Assembly (NCBI GenBank): GCA_964036315.1
Contig: OZ038517.1
Location: forward strand, 50,806,455-50,870,454
DNA from: Acanthosepion esculentum
Taxonomy: Eukaryota > Mollusca > Cephalopoda > Sepiida > Sepiidae
Reading direction: 5' to 3'
Length of the DNA: 64,000 nt
In this document: piece by piece, positions 30,425 through 41,010 of the stretch
Numbering within the stretch: the stretch's first letter is position 1
Layout of the letters: each line of letters opens with the position of its first letter
Notes under the pieces: model-generated
What the model saw: the letters and a program-made list of their open reading frames with translations, nothing else
Databases searched by the model: none
What the model was told of the DNA's origin: nothing
Made by a program: the position numbers and the translations under genes

Positions 30425-30755
30425 ATGTTCACTTTGTCATGATATAGAGGGCCTTGAGAATTTGAAGTTTTTGCTCATTATTTTCATGTTGTAATATATT
30501 GGTGTTGCCAACAAGTATTTTCCTGTATTGTGAAGGCGGACAGGAATGTGTTTTTAGATGTTGTGCAATAGAACTTGTATCTGACAAATGAAGTGTAAGA
30601 CTTCTTGATAATGTTGTGGTCGTCAAACCAACATATCTACTTACTTTTTTGTCTGAGATATAATCTCACAAAGGACATTTAAACTGATATGCAATGTTGG
30701 TCTTTTCCAAAATACTAGTTGGAGCAGAAGCGGTATTGCATATGATTTAGTTAGT
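30425..30755 (-). pseudogene. Second-family Penelope GIY-YIG domain fragment
   Basis: Reading leftward from about 30715, Y-Q-F-K-C-P-L and S-R-Y-V-G-L-T-T-T-T-L-S-R-S-L-T-L-H-L are followed by S-I-A-Q-H-L-K-T-H-S-C and L-Q-I-L-K-A-L-Y-I. The Y-x-x-x-C / Y-V-G-L-T-T pattern is GIY-YIG. This differs clearly from the element at 21906, so it is a distinct family. Confidence 0.65.
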
Positions 30756-30771
30756 TGTGTTAAATTTAGTA

Positions 30772-31488
30772 TCTCTATCTCTATCTATAAAAGCAGGATG
30801 TGTGTGTGTGTGTAACAAATGCACGGCCGCAATTTTCGACGGATTTGCACCAAAATTTACATGCACACGCTCCAAGTTAGTGGGAAGGCCAAGACCGACT
30901 TTGTATTTCCCAACTCCCATCGATAGTGGAAATAATCGATTTTTTCATGCTTCTACGGCAGTTTTCATGTAGTTTGTGGCCATTTTCTACTGGCCAGCGT
31001 GAGAGCCAACAGCTGACTGACACGAATGTTAACTAGCATGCAAAAAAAAACGATAGCTGCATTCATCACAAGTGGGGAAAATTTAAATCTGCATGGCACT
31101 TTACTCCAAGTGGCTCATTCGCTTGCTTAAACTCAACTTTGATTCTGATTCCGCAGAACTGGGTCGGGTGTGAAAAAGTATTTGTTGTTAACATTCTTTT
31201 TTTCATTCGGTTTTTCCAGTTACGAGTCCTTTTTTTAAAGCTGATCGTTTTGTGTTCATTTTGTTTAGTTCTTTTTTCGTAATAGATTTAATGTTTAGTA
31301 TAGCGCTTAGAAAAAATTTGCAGTTTGAGATAGGCAAGAAGTAAGGCATGTAGCAACATCAGTACGGCAAAGGGCACTCCTTTAAAGGCAAGGAAGGGCA
31401 AACATATTTTAAGTCAAGTGATAGCGATTGCTGTATGAGTCGTACGATTTTTGAATCAAGCACGGGCAACGCCGGGCCATGCTGCTAG
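30772..31488 (+). mobile_element. Non-autonomous Helitron
   Basis: It begins TCTCTATCTATAAAAGCAGG, a 5' TC terminus common to many Helitrons. It ends CACGGGCAACGCCGGGCCATGCTGCTAG with a GC-rich hairpin-like stretch just before CTAG and is followed by T, so insertion is between A and T with no target duplication. Inside there is no Rep/helicase. It lies between two fragments of the same Penelope family (30425-30755 and 31510-31680). Confidence 0.75.
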
Positions 31489-31509
31489 TAGTATATATTT
31501 ATTTTGTAG

Positions 31510-31680
31510 ATTTTTAGTTCATTGCTTTTGAGTTAGAAGGCCTCAAGAATTTGTAGTTTTTGTTATTTTTGTGATGTAGTATACTGGTGTAGTCAACATG
31601 TATTTTCCTGTATTGTGAACGTAGACAGGGATCTGTTTTTAGATGTTGTGCAATAGAAAAACTGCAATGCCTGCCTTGAT
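31510..31680 (-). pseudogene. Penelope GIY-YIG domain fragment, second piece
   Basis: TGTATTTTCCTGTATTGTGAACG and TTTTTAGATGTTGTGCAATAG repeat the 30480-30570 segment. In - sense it encodes L-K-T-like residues and the Q-Y-R-K-I block. It is a direct duplicate of part of 30425-30755. Confidence 0.6.
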
Positions 31681-32091
31681 AAATTTCACCTTAACATCAA
31701 GAAACTGATTAGGGAACTGGAAAAGATCAGTATAAAAATAGACACAATATGTCTATATTATTCAATGAAACATGTTTGAATGAATATATGATATTAAAGT
31801 TATATGTAGGCCTGGAGATTTTAAATGCGATCAAATAAATAATAATATTCAATTTTCTCCAGGTCTGGTAAAAATTGGTTCTCTGGGAAAGGTATCGGAA
31901 TCACGGGTGATGGTGAATTGATGACTTGCTAAATTACTTAAATTATTTTCTCTGTTTAATGTGTGTGCTTTAAGTTGCACTAAGGTAACAATAGGTCCAA
32001 AGTTACCTGTCTTTAAATAACTATTTCTAAAAACGTTTTTGAAAATCTTTTGACATTAAAATATATTTTTTTTTTTTCATAATTGTTTCAG

Positions 32092-32117
32092 ATCGTTACC
32101 AAATGTCGAACATGAAG
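32092..32117 (+). CDS. PDE6D: PDE6D microexon (residues ~39-47)
   Basis: This is a 26-nt internal exon. It follows a long polypyrimidine run and TTTCAG and is followed by the donor GTAAAT. Read with one base completing an upstream Leu codon, it gives S-L-P-N-V-E-H-E plus the first base of an Ala codon. That corresponds to the S-V-P-G-V-E-H-E stretch of vertebrate PDE6D (recalled from knowledge of the family). The last G joins exactly to CT at 49463 to make GCT (Ala), so phase and peptide both continue into the next exon. The exon is too short for ordinary gene finders. The preceding exon should end in CT or TT after the conserved T-E-D motif; I did not find it in bases 1-32091, so the N-terminal exon or exons probably lie left of the window. 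Confidence 0.86.
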
Positions 32118-32690
32118 GTAAATATTTTTTTTTTATTTTATCTTCTTTTATTTCATTGACATCTTAAATTATGGTCTGTATTTATGTATCCTAGAATAAA
32201 ATAATAATTTTTTTTGAATATGTTGGGGGGGGGGGGGCAATGGTGAGGGGGTGGTATGTCATAAGTTTCAGATATTTTTCAGTGTCTTTTATAAAGGCTA
32301 TTCAGTCACTAGATATCAACTCCTCCACTTAAAGCAATGACTCTTCAATTCTAATTTTTACAATAGAACAGCAGGCGCCACACAATAAGACAAAAGCCGA
32401 CATTGGCAGTTATTGAAACCCCTAAGTCATTTTCGACCTAATTATCATACTGTATTAATGTTATTTGCATTTAAGCAGAAGATTAAAACAAAATTCTCAC
32501 ATTTTTAATAAAAAAAAAGAGGTTTAAGTCTGAAACTGAAAAGAGCTTAAATTTTGCATTTTACCCATTTAGGCTGGTCCTGGGGCATTTCCAGTGCCAA
32601 AAATGATTTCAGCACTCCCCAAAACATAGGAATAGAGGTCTAGATCATGATTTTCTGATAAATGCAAGGAAAGTTATGGGTAACAATGTA
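32118..32690. other. Intron start, no element recognised
   Basis: A G-run lies at 32225-32237. I see no gene. Confidence 0.4.
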
Positions 32691-32900
32691 ATGGATAACA
32701 GCTTGGATTGAGGAATCGGAGAGCCGAGTTCCAATTCCAGTTGGGTTTGGTATCTTCACTCACACACAAATACCCTTGCAAAATGTATGGATCCACCTCT
32801 TCTCATCCGAGCTATAGAGAAATAGCAGGACAGACTGGGTCCTATATGCTTGCGTGGCAACTGGTCTAGGAGAAGAAAAAACTGGAGAGGGTTTGGCACC
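32690..32900 (+). mobile_element. SINE body copy without 5S head
   Basis: GGATAACAGCTTGGATTGAGGAATCGGAGAGCCGAGTTCCAATTCC, CACACACAAATACCCTTGC, GAGCTATAGAGAAATAGCAGGACAGACTGGGTCC and GGCAACTGGTCTAGG match the body at 38700-38880. The head is absent or replaced. Confidence 0.65.
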
Positions 32901-33224
32901 ATCAGGCTATCTTGCCCAAAACACACACCCACCTGCTGCAATGGCCGCAGTACATGGTGTCCCTATGACTCTTATGGGTTATGGATATCATGGTCTTGAT
33001 ATGGTGCTAAAAGCAGATAATAATGTATTTAATATATGAAAGGTACTGTTAGACTAGTTTTGATATCTACTTCCAGATGAGATATAACACACATCACTTT
33101 GAAAAGCTTCCTAAAATGCAGTAAATTCATTTTTTTTTTGCACCAACCATTCAGCTGGTTATTACCAATTTCAAAATGAAAACCAAAATGATAATAAAAT
33201 TTGGTTTACTGTGTAATTGTTTGT

Positions 33225-33370
33225 TTAACGGCATATCAACTCCTTCATGGGTCATTTAATGCCGAAATATAATTTTCTGGGGAGCTTTGATTTGTTTGTT
33301 TAACGGCATATCAACTCCTTCATGGGCCATTTAATGCCGAAATTTAATTTTCTTGGGTGCTTTGAAGTAA
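33225..33370 (-). repeat. Two tandem copies of the VNTR-retroposon tail
   Basis: TTTAACGGCATATCAACTCCTTCATGGGTCATTTAATGCCGAAAT occurs twice, about 72 bp apart. In each, CGGCAT and ATGCCG can pair, giving the family's 3' hairpin. Confidence 0.75.
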
Positions 33371-33569
33371 TAAAAATATGACAATTGAATTACATGGTAG
33401 ATGGTACTCAGTTTTTATGCATATACATGTTTGTGGGGACTTGATTACTGGAGGCGGTAATATGTGATTTCATGTTGTAGTTTTGATGAAGTTATATTTT
33501 GGAATACAGTTTGATTTCTTTAAAAAATTATAGAATATTATATGGATTAATGTCATAAAAGAGTTTTTC

Positions 33570-33990
33570 ATGTTGGTTGGTTGATTTTCTTTAGCAGCAT
33601 ATCAACATCTGTATGGGTTATTTAATGCTGAAATGTAAATATCTTCACTGCATTTGTATGCATTCAACTACAGATAAAATGTATTTTTACTAATTTTACT
33701 ATTGATCAGTGTTGTTGCTAATTTTACTATCAATCAGTGTTGTTGCTAATTTTACTGTCCATCGCTGTTGTTGCTTATTTTGCTATCGATCCGTGTTGTT
33801 GGTATTATTTATATATAAAAAATGTATTGCTGGTATTTTTACTATAATATATACTCTAACAGGTACTACCACTCTGGGTGAGGGTAAACCTGGGAACAAC
33901 AGCAATTAAGAGGTGGACCACACTGCTCAAAACCTCCAATCTCCTGATCAGAGGTATGGCGGCCAGATATGGTTTATCATCATACACAGG
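33570..33990 (-). mobile_element. VNTR retroposon copy E
   Basis: The tail (GTTGGTTGATTTTC..GCAGCATATCAACATC..GGGTTATTTAATGCTGAAAT in + sense) comes first. A short core of GTTGTTGCTAATTTTACTATC-type units follows. The 5' domain is CTAACAGGTACTACCACTCTGGG, AGCAATTAAGAGGTGG and CTCCTGATCAGAGG. Confidence 0.65.
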
Positions 33991-34109
33991 ACTTATATGT
34001 AATAGAACTGATCAGGCAATATTGTCTTATTAGATGATTTTTTTTAATCATAAGCAACTTTACTCAGATTTGACTAAATCATAAACAACTATCACCTGTC
34101 ATCTTCCCC

Positions 34110-34790
34110 AGTCTTTTGAACAGGAGTAGAGGTTTATCCCTTGTTCCCTGTTTAGGATTGGGTTTCTGGTTCCTTCTAAAGTATTTTTCATTCTCTTTGA
34201 CTCCCATTAGCCCCTTGCATCTTAGTGGCATTATCACCTTGCTTGGGGTGAATAGAGGAGTAGAGGTTTATCCCTTGTTTCCTGTTTAGGATTGGGTTTC
34301 TGGTTCCTTCTAAAGTCTCTTTCATTCTCTTTCACCCCCAGTAGCACCTTGCATCTTAGTGGCATTATCACCTTGCTTGGGGTGAATAGAGGAGTAGAGG
34401 TTTATCCCTTGTTTCCTGTTTAGGATTGGGTTTCTGGTTCCTTCTAAAGTCTCTTTCATTCTCTTTCACCCCCAGTAGCACCTTGCATCTTAGTGGCATT
34501 ATCACCTTGCTTGGGGTGAATAGAGGAGTAGAGGTTTATCCCTTGTTTCCTGTTTAGGATTGGGTTTCTGGTTCCTTCTAAAGTCTCTTTCATTCTCTTT
34601 CACCCCCAGTAGCACCTTGCATCTTAGTGGCATTATCACCTTGCTTGGGGTGAATAGAGGAGGAGAGGTTTATCCCTTGTTTCCTGTTTAGGATTGGGTT
34701 TCTGGTTCCTTCTAAAGTCTTTTTCATTCTCTTTCACTCTCAGTCATCCCATGCATCTTAGTGGCATTATCACCTTTCTTGGTGTGAATT
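34110..34790 (+). repeat. 134-bp tandem array, second locus, ~5 units
   Basis: It has the same unit as 4205-5690, with units more similar to each other (CTCTTTCACCCCCAGTAGCACC) than to the first array, indicating local homogenisation. Confidence 0.9.
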
Positions 34791-35641
34791 GATAAAAATC
34801 AAACTATACGGCTTAATATGTGTCAGTGTGACTTAAGCAGCAATTACTAAATCTGTGTATAATACATTCAAGTATTCTACCAATCTGACGAGCTTACTTA
34901 CCTTGAACTTTCTTTGCTATTTATTAGGCACAAGCAAGCGTCCAGAATTTATCATCTGAAACTGAATGATGAATCATTTACGTGTTTTCATTAAATTCAA
35001 ATGATCAGAACTTGACAAATATTTGCAGTTAGGTCAAAGACAAGTTCTGAAATCACGAGACATTCTGCTTTCTTACTAGATTTAGAAGATATCATTTGGG
35101 AAAATACCAAATGGCCAGCTTTTTCTTTCTTATTCTCTGTCTTAACCTTTTTTTTTTTCTTATTTTTATTTAGTCTTATTTGAAGTTGAGGGAAAAGAGA
35201 ATAGAAAAAGAAAATATGTCAAAAATTACACTGACTGGATTTTGTGCTGTCAGGCCTCAAAATCCACTTGATATAGATTGTCTTTGAAAACCTGTCTATC
35301 ACTTACAATGTTCATTTCTACAAGGTTCTAAACAAAACAAAAAAAACACACAACCATGAACTGACCATTTAACGGTAAATGATAAAGCACGTGTGAGTTT
35401 TGATTAACATCAAACAATCAGAACTTGACAACGATCAATTCTGAAATCCTGAGACTGTCTACGTTCAAACAAGATATCGCACATATCACTTGGGAAATGT
35501 TCCCAAAACGCCAAATGTCTGCTTGCAATTCCACTTTGAATACATGTCAAACCGAAATTCCCAAATTGTTAAAGATATGTGACCTTTATCACAAAGTCAT
35601 GTCCATTTCACCCGTTAAACTAGATTTTTATTGAATTATTG

Positions 35642-35681
<40 letters not shown>

Positions 35682-36078
35682 CTAATACATTTACTTGGTT
35701 TTAATAAGTATAGTATATTAAATATTAAAAATAATTTTTTAGAAAGGTGGATAAAACATATTCTAGCCTGAACAGTCCCTCAAAATCTTTAAATATACAA
35801 ATAGAAAAAATACCATAAGAATTTTTGCCGTTAGAAAAAACCCAGATGACATGAATTTAGCGGATGTCAAAATTTGTTAAAAGATACATCCCTACCCATC
35901 CCTAAACATAACCCCACTTTCAAATGTAACTATTAACTGATACAACGAAAATTAAAAATTGAACCCTCTACCACCCCTTGTCTAGATGAATGGATTTATC
36001 GGTAACCTTGGAAACCCTCAATTATGAATCTTTGCAGTGCCGTTAACAACCGTAAATTTTAAAAAGTAAGTTACTCCA
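34790..36078. other. Intron, mostly unrecognised
   Basis: (TA)n at 35643-35678. Two partially similar stretches around 34970-35040 and 35380-35450 share GATCAGAACTTGACAA.. and GAAATC..GAGAC. No gene is supported. Confidence 0.45.
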
Positions 36079-36211
36079 AAATTCGCTTGATGAGGAAATG
36101 GAACTAATGTCTTTGGTTTAATAACAAAATTAAATTCAGGGGCTTTAGCTTCCATTTCTGAAACATGGTTATCACTGTGTAGCGGTAAAACCATATTTTA
36201 AATCTATTAAT

Positions 36212-36215
<4 letters not shown>
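36078..36215 (+). repeat. Single-arm copy of the 11600-11849 palindrome
   Basis: CGCTTGATGAGGAAATGGAACTAATGTCTTTGGTTTAATAACAAAATTAAATTCAGGGGC .. GAAACATGGTTATCACTGTGTAGCG matches the right arm and centre of the earlier palindrome. (TA)n follows at 36217-36254. Confidence 0.8.
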
Positions 36216-36254
<39 letters not shown>

Positions 36255-36258
<4 letters not shown>

Positions 36259-36678
36259 GTGTATTTCGGCAGCAAATTCTCTTTTATGCATGTCTAATTG
36301 AATAAATTGCAAACATTATGTCTGCTTATTTTTATTATAATCCTTTCATATTCACAGATATTTTTCTGTATATTACAATTGAATGAGGCAAGAAATGCAT
36401 TGTAACAATGGGAATCACTTTTATTTCCCAAGTACTTTCCATCTCTTTCTGTGATCATCATCAGGAATGAAATTGGTAAGGCAAAAACTATATGTAGCTA
36501 TCCATTATCGATTTTTTTTCTTTTGCTTTTAAATGCTATGGCTGACAGTTATGCTTTAATGTTCATTAGAATATGAAAAGTTATCCATTATGGAATTTTT
36601 TCGTTTATGTTGTAATGTCATGGTCAAGCATGCATAAAAGGATTATGATAAAAATAATGTTTGTAATTTATTCAATCA

Positions 36679-36690
<12 letters not shown>
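36255..36690. repeat. Inverted repeat with degenerate hammerhead-like core
   Basis: The arm GTCTAATTGAATAAATTGCAAACATTATG..TTTTTATTATAATCCTTTCAT (36285-36350) is mirrored at 36630-36685. In the spacer the - strand reads CTGATGATGATCACAGAAAGAGATGGAAAG. This has a CTGATGA box and GAAA with a decayed stem II. Confidence 0.6.

Positions 36691-36726
<36 letters not shown>
36681..36726. repeat. (TA)n microsatellite
   Basis: TA run. Confidence 0.95.
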
Positions 36727-36727
<1 letters not shown>

Positions 36728-37338
36728 CAATAGTTCAATAAAACTAGTCAATTTGTTGATACCTCTGATGATGTTTGTTTCACCTGGGTATTATTTTTGT
36801 GTGTGTGTACTTGACTACTTTGTAAATTTGTGTAACAAAAAAAAAAAAAAAAACTATTAAATCTAGACAATTCATTTTTTTTTTTTTTATTGTCTCATTT
36901 TAAAGCTTTTGACCAACCCTTTAAATTTGGGGGCCACCCCATTTTTCTTCCTTGGAACTTCTGCTGGCAACCACTAAATAGCATTGCTAAAATGCTGTAT
37001 AATAGAAAAGGGTACAAAGGGTGTGCTCAATCTCTGACTGTCATGACTCCTTGTCAGCCAATTTTTTGTCTGTTTATCAACCTTGGGGTTGTTGTTTATA
37101 GAGGCAACTCCTCCTTTAAAAATTTGACATTGATGTATCTAATTTCTCCACCCAACCGTCTCAATCTTAGGAAACCTTGTTAAAAAAATCATATGGTACT
37201 TCTTTTGTTTTCTTTAGAAGCTTCCTCTGTAAAGATAATTGTGTTCTTGGGCAGTCAACATGAACAAATTCTAACACAAAACATATGTTTTGTTCTTTGT
37301 CCAGAATAATTTATAAGAATTCACATTCTGAACAGACT
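36727..37338. other. Intron, unrecognised
   Basis: Poly-A at 36837-36852 and poly-T at 36876-36888. I see no gene. Confidence 0.4.
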
Positions 37339-37785
37339 GTCCTGGGTATGATAAACTACATCCAACAGCAATACCTCTGATCAAGAGGTTTTGAGGAGCG
37401 TGGAACCACCTCTTAATTGCTGTTGTTCCCTGGTCCATCCTGACATGGTGTAGTAGCACCTGTTAGGATCCCAGCTACGGAACTATGAAAATATAAAAAT
37501 AGATTTTTATAGTAAAAATACCAGCAATACTTCTTTGAAAAAAATATTACCAACAATACATTTTTGAAAAAAAAGTATTACCAGCAATACATTTTTGTGT
37601 AAAATATTACCAGCTATACATTTGACTCCTGACAAAAACACCCTTTACAAAGATACATCAATGAAACCTTAATTACAAACTGATTTCTTACAAAGAATAC
37701 ATATTCTATTCATACAAACCTGTCCTAAAAATCTTGTCCCCATTACATAGCCCATTGAGGTTGATATGCCGTAACACAAAATTTC
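37338..37785 (+). mobile_element. VNTR retroposon copy F
   Basis: The 5' domain is CCTGGGTATGATAAACTACATCCAACAGC, GGAACCACCTCTTAATTGCTG and TAGCACCTGTTAGGATCCCAGCTACGG. Four or five core units follow (ACCAGCAATAC, ACCAACAATACATTTTTG, ACCAGCAATACATTTTTG, ACCAGCTATACATTTG). The tail is CATAGCCCATTGAGGTTGATATGCCGTAAC. Confidence 0.75.
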
Positions 37786-38573
37786 AATTACAGGTTTTTA
37801 TAAAAAAAATTAACCTTACAACTGATACATGTCTGTTAACAGGGTACAAGCAGCTGGTCAGAGAGCCACCTGTTAGTAAGGTTGAATTACAAACCACACC
37901 ATGCTGTAAAAGTAGGCAGAGGAGTTGTAGGAAAGAGTTCTTGTTGTTTGAAAGGACAAACCGATCATTAGTCTATTGTGTCAGAAACTGTCCAAAGTGT
38001 CACTCACTTACCCCCACTCAGACCGTGCAAGAGAATCCAGACCTAACTATCTGTTAATGACATTTCAGTATTTTTAAGTGAGACTATGTCACTTTTCTTA
38101 TCTGGGAATGCTCATAGGTTGAACAGTGCAGAGGGCAGCATTAAAAAAATTATTAGTAAATTAGTAATTATTAGTAAATCTGTGTAATTTACATGGGTCC
38201 TGCTCGTAGAAATAAATACAATATGAATGCCATTAAAAAATAGAGAGAACTGACAGCAAAGCCTCAACAGTAGAAGAATTCCCAGTAAATGCAGTCAAGC
38301 ATGAGAGCTGCAGCAGCAGCAGTCTCAGCAATAGGAAGATTAGGTTTAAGGATCCAATCCCTACACATGTCTGGGTGTAAATAATGTCCTTATCTTTGTT
38401 GTTGTTATTACAATGTATCGGCTGTTGTACTCACCAGCCTTCTTTAAGTCTCTGTTGGTTTGCGTTACCTTCAAGAAATTTCAAACTGAACCCTTTATTT
38501 AATACATAAAGGTAGATTGTTTTTGTTCCAGTTTCCATGTCTAGGGGTATCTCATCTTGTTCATTTTAGTATT
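37785..38573. other. Intron, unrecognised
   Basis: A 107-residue frame at 37734-38057 overlaps the retroposon tail and has no family signature. I see nothing else. Confidence 0.4.
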
Positions 38574-38890
38574 GCATATGCTCATATCACATTGAAACTC
38601 AGATTCTCCTCCAATCACCGAAATTAAGCAATGTTGAACCTGGTCAGTACCTAGATGGGTGACCACTTGAGAATATCCGTATACTTGGATGTACAGCTGC
38701 TGTGATGGATAATGGCTTGGAAAATCAGGGAGCTGAGTTTGAATTCCAGCTGTTCGTTACATTCTCTTGCACACAAATACTCTTCAGAAAGGTATGAGTC
38801 CATCGGTCCTCCCCAGCTATGGGTTAAATAGCAGGACATACTGGTCCCTACGGCTTTGGTTGGCAGCCAGTCTATTGCAGAAATCGACAG
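38573..38890 (+). mobile_element. 5S rRNA-derived SINE, copy 2
   Basis: The head (38573-38688) contains ATATGCTCATATCACATTGAAAC, CCGAAATTAAGCAATGTTGAACCTGGTCAGTACCTAGATGGGTGACCACTTGAGAATA and aligns with 5S rRNA and with copy 1. The body continues GATGGATAATGGCTTGG..GAGCTGAGTTTGAATTCC..AAATACTCTTCAGAAAGGTATGAGTCC..CAGCTATGGGTTAAATAGCAGG..TTTGGTTGGCAGCCAG. Confidence 0.8.
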
Positions 38891-39209
38891 CAGACTACTA
38901 CTGGAATTCTGCCAGGTACATCATGAATCGGAAAGAGACGATCACCCAAGTGTGTCATATCCGCCTGTACCAACACACATCGGAAAAGCATGGGAGGGTA
39001 AGTCCTAAACAGCAAAGATGACAAAATCTGGAAAAGGACTTTCAGAGGCTGAGAAGAAGAGGAGGAGAGTTATTGCTCCCACCTATTTCCACTGAGTCTG
39101 AGTCAGCACTGCCCAGCCCAGGGATTGAACCCATAATTACTAAATCACCAAAGTCACAAACCAACACCATAATCCATTAGGCCATTGTCCCATGTAGCAA
39201 CATGAGATA

Positions 39210-39255
39210 TCCCTAGACATGGGCAGCAGAATTCTTATTCTGCTGCCCATGTCTA
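39210..39255. repeat. Short perfect palindrome
   Basis: CTAGACATGGGCAGCAGAAT, loop TCTT, then the exact complement (20-bp arms). Confidence 0.9.
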
Positions 39256-39279
39256 GTCCTGTATATTGAATAAATTCAG

Positions 39280-39540
39280 AAGTCAATCAGGTGATAACAA
39301 CAACAAAGATGAGGACATTAGTCTGAATGTAAATAATGATAACTCGTCATCCTAGAAATTTAAGTCAGAAGGCGATCCGATGATAGTAACAACAGAAATG
39401 AGGACATTAGTCTGAATGTAAGTAATGATAACTCGTCATCCCAGAAATTCAGGCAGAAGGTGGTCAGGTGATAATAACAACAAAGATGAGGATATTAGCC
39501 TGAATGTAAATAATGATAACTCCTGATCCCAGAAATTCTG
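39280..39540. repeat. ~90-bp tandem repeat, three units
   Basis: Each unit has ACAACAAAGATGAGGAC, AGTCTGAATGTAAATAATGATAACTCGTCATCCC and AGAAATT. It is related to the 79-bp minisatellite at 49990-51550 and to 8533-8590. Confidence 0.75.
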
Positions 39541-41010
39541 ACAGAGAAAACTAGCATATTGGATAAAATCTCGGCGGCCATATTTGGTCCCACCCAAATT
39601 TGGCGATGCTAAAAATGACTTATTTTTGAAAATCTCATGTTAAATTCATTTATATTTTGAACAATCAAGTGCTTTTTATTTTTTTACTGTACAGATATTG
39701 AACAAGAGGCATTTTCCTTTCTTGTGACCATTCGGCTTAAAGTTCATATTTTCTTGATTTCCAATGAAAACGTGACAATTTTCCAGCGTATTTCAGTGAA
39801 ATTGTCACTTTTCATAATTATAGTTTTTACTAGACAAACCCCCGTCTCACAAACATTTCTCTTTTTGGTGATTGCCTTACTTGGTTTCTGCCGTCTGACA
39901 ATGGGCATCTGCAAAATGTCACTTTTAGTGGCGTCATCATCAGTTCTCGGCTCTTTGCCCAGGATCAAAGTGTAGTATCTGCCCTTGGGAAGATAAACTG
40001 CATTTTATCTCTCAATGGTGTCTCTGTCTTCGGACAGAGTGCAACTGAAATTATTATTGACAGGTGCCTGGTCTTGAGAAATTGACCTTGCTGCCAGTGT
40101 GAGTGAGCAAGAAAATACAATCACTACTTGGCCTTTTGACTGAGATCAAAGTGTAATATCTGTTCTTAATCAACTTAATCTGATTCTCTCTCCACTTTTA
40201 TCTTCCCTTCTTTCTCTCTGTCTTTCTTTTATTTTCTCACTGAAATCAAGTATACTCTTTCCCCCTCTTTCTACGCAATTAAAATTCTTGTCTTACGAAC
40301 ATTTCTCTTAATAATAATTTTAAAATAATTCAGCAGACAAAGTTATTTATGGTAACTGGATTTTTGGTGATTGCCTTATTTGGTCTCCATTGTTCAATAC
40401 TGTGTGTTTAAAACGAAAACAGTGCTTTTTTCACAGTCACCATCAATTCTTGTCCTTTTGGCTATGATCAAAGTGTAATATCTGTTCTTAACAGCTTAAT
40501 CTCTCTTGCTCTAACTCTCCCTCTCTCCGCTTCTATTTTCCCTTTCTTTCATTTTCTCACTGAAACCAAGTAGTGTCTTTTACCCTCTTTCCATGCGATA
40601 AAAATAGAATAGTCCATTATTTATAAGGTATTGGCAGGACTTTAAGCACTTCTATTCACCCTTCTTACTTTCTTTCATTTTCCCACTGAAACCAAGTAGT
40701 GTACTCCCCCCCCTCTTTCCACATGATCAAAACAAAATAGTCGATTATTTATGAGCTACTGACAAAGCATAATTATTATATGACAATTACAGTTTAACTA
40801 TAAGGATAAAAAGAAGTCAGTTTAAACTGATGCCAGGAGGATCCTATTGAAAAGACTACACAGGAGCTTTAAAAGGAGACACAATCTTGAATCGTTAATT
40901 TGAATTACAACATACTATCCTAAAGAAACATGAAAGCAAAAGGTAAAAACATCATAGCTTTGTCATTTTAATAACCAAAGATCAGACAACTAACACCTTT
41001 AATCTGGCTG
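39540..41010. repeat. Diverged long direct repeats in intron
   Basis: Blocks such as TTTTTGGTGATTGCCTTA, GGATCAAAGTGTAGTATCTG/GATCAAAGTGTAATATCTGTTCTTAA and TTTTCTCACTGAAA.CAAGTA recur two to four times between 39830 and 40740. No coding potential is recognised; the parent element is unknown. Confidence 0.5.

Noticed and set aside
37734..38057. 107-residue + strand frame
   Set aside because: It starts in the VNTR-retroposon tail, has no family motif and no splice or conservation support.
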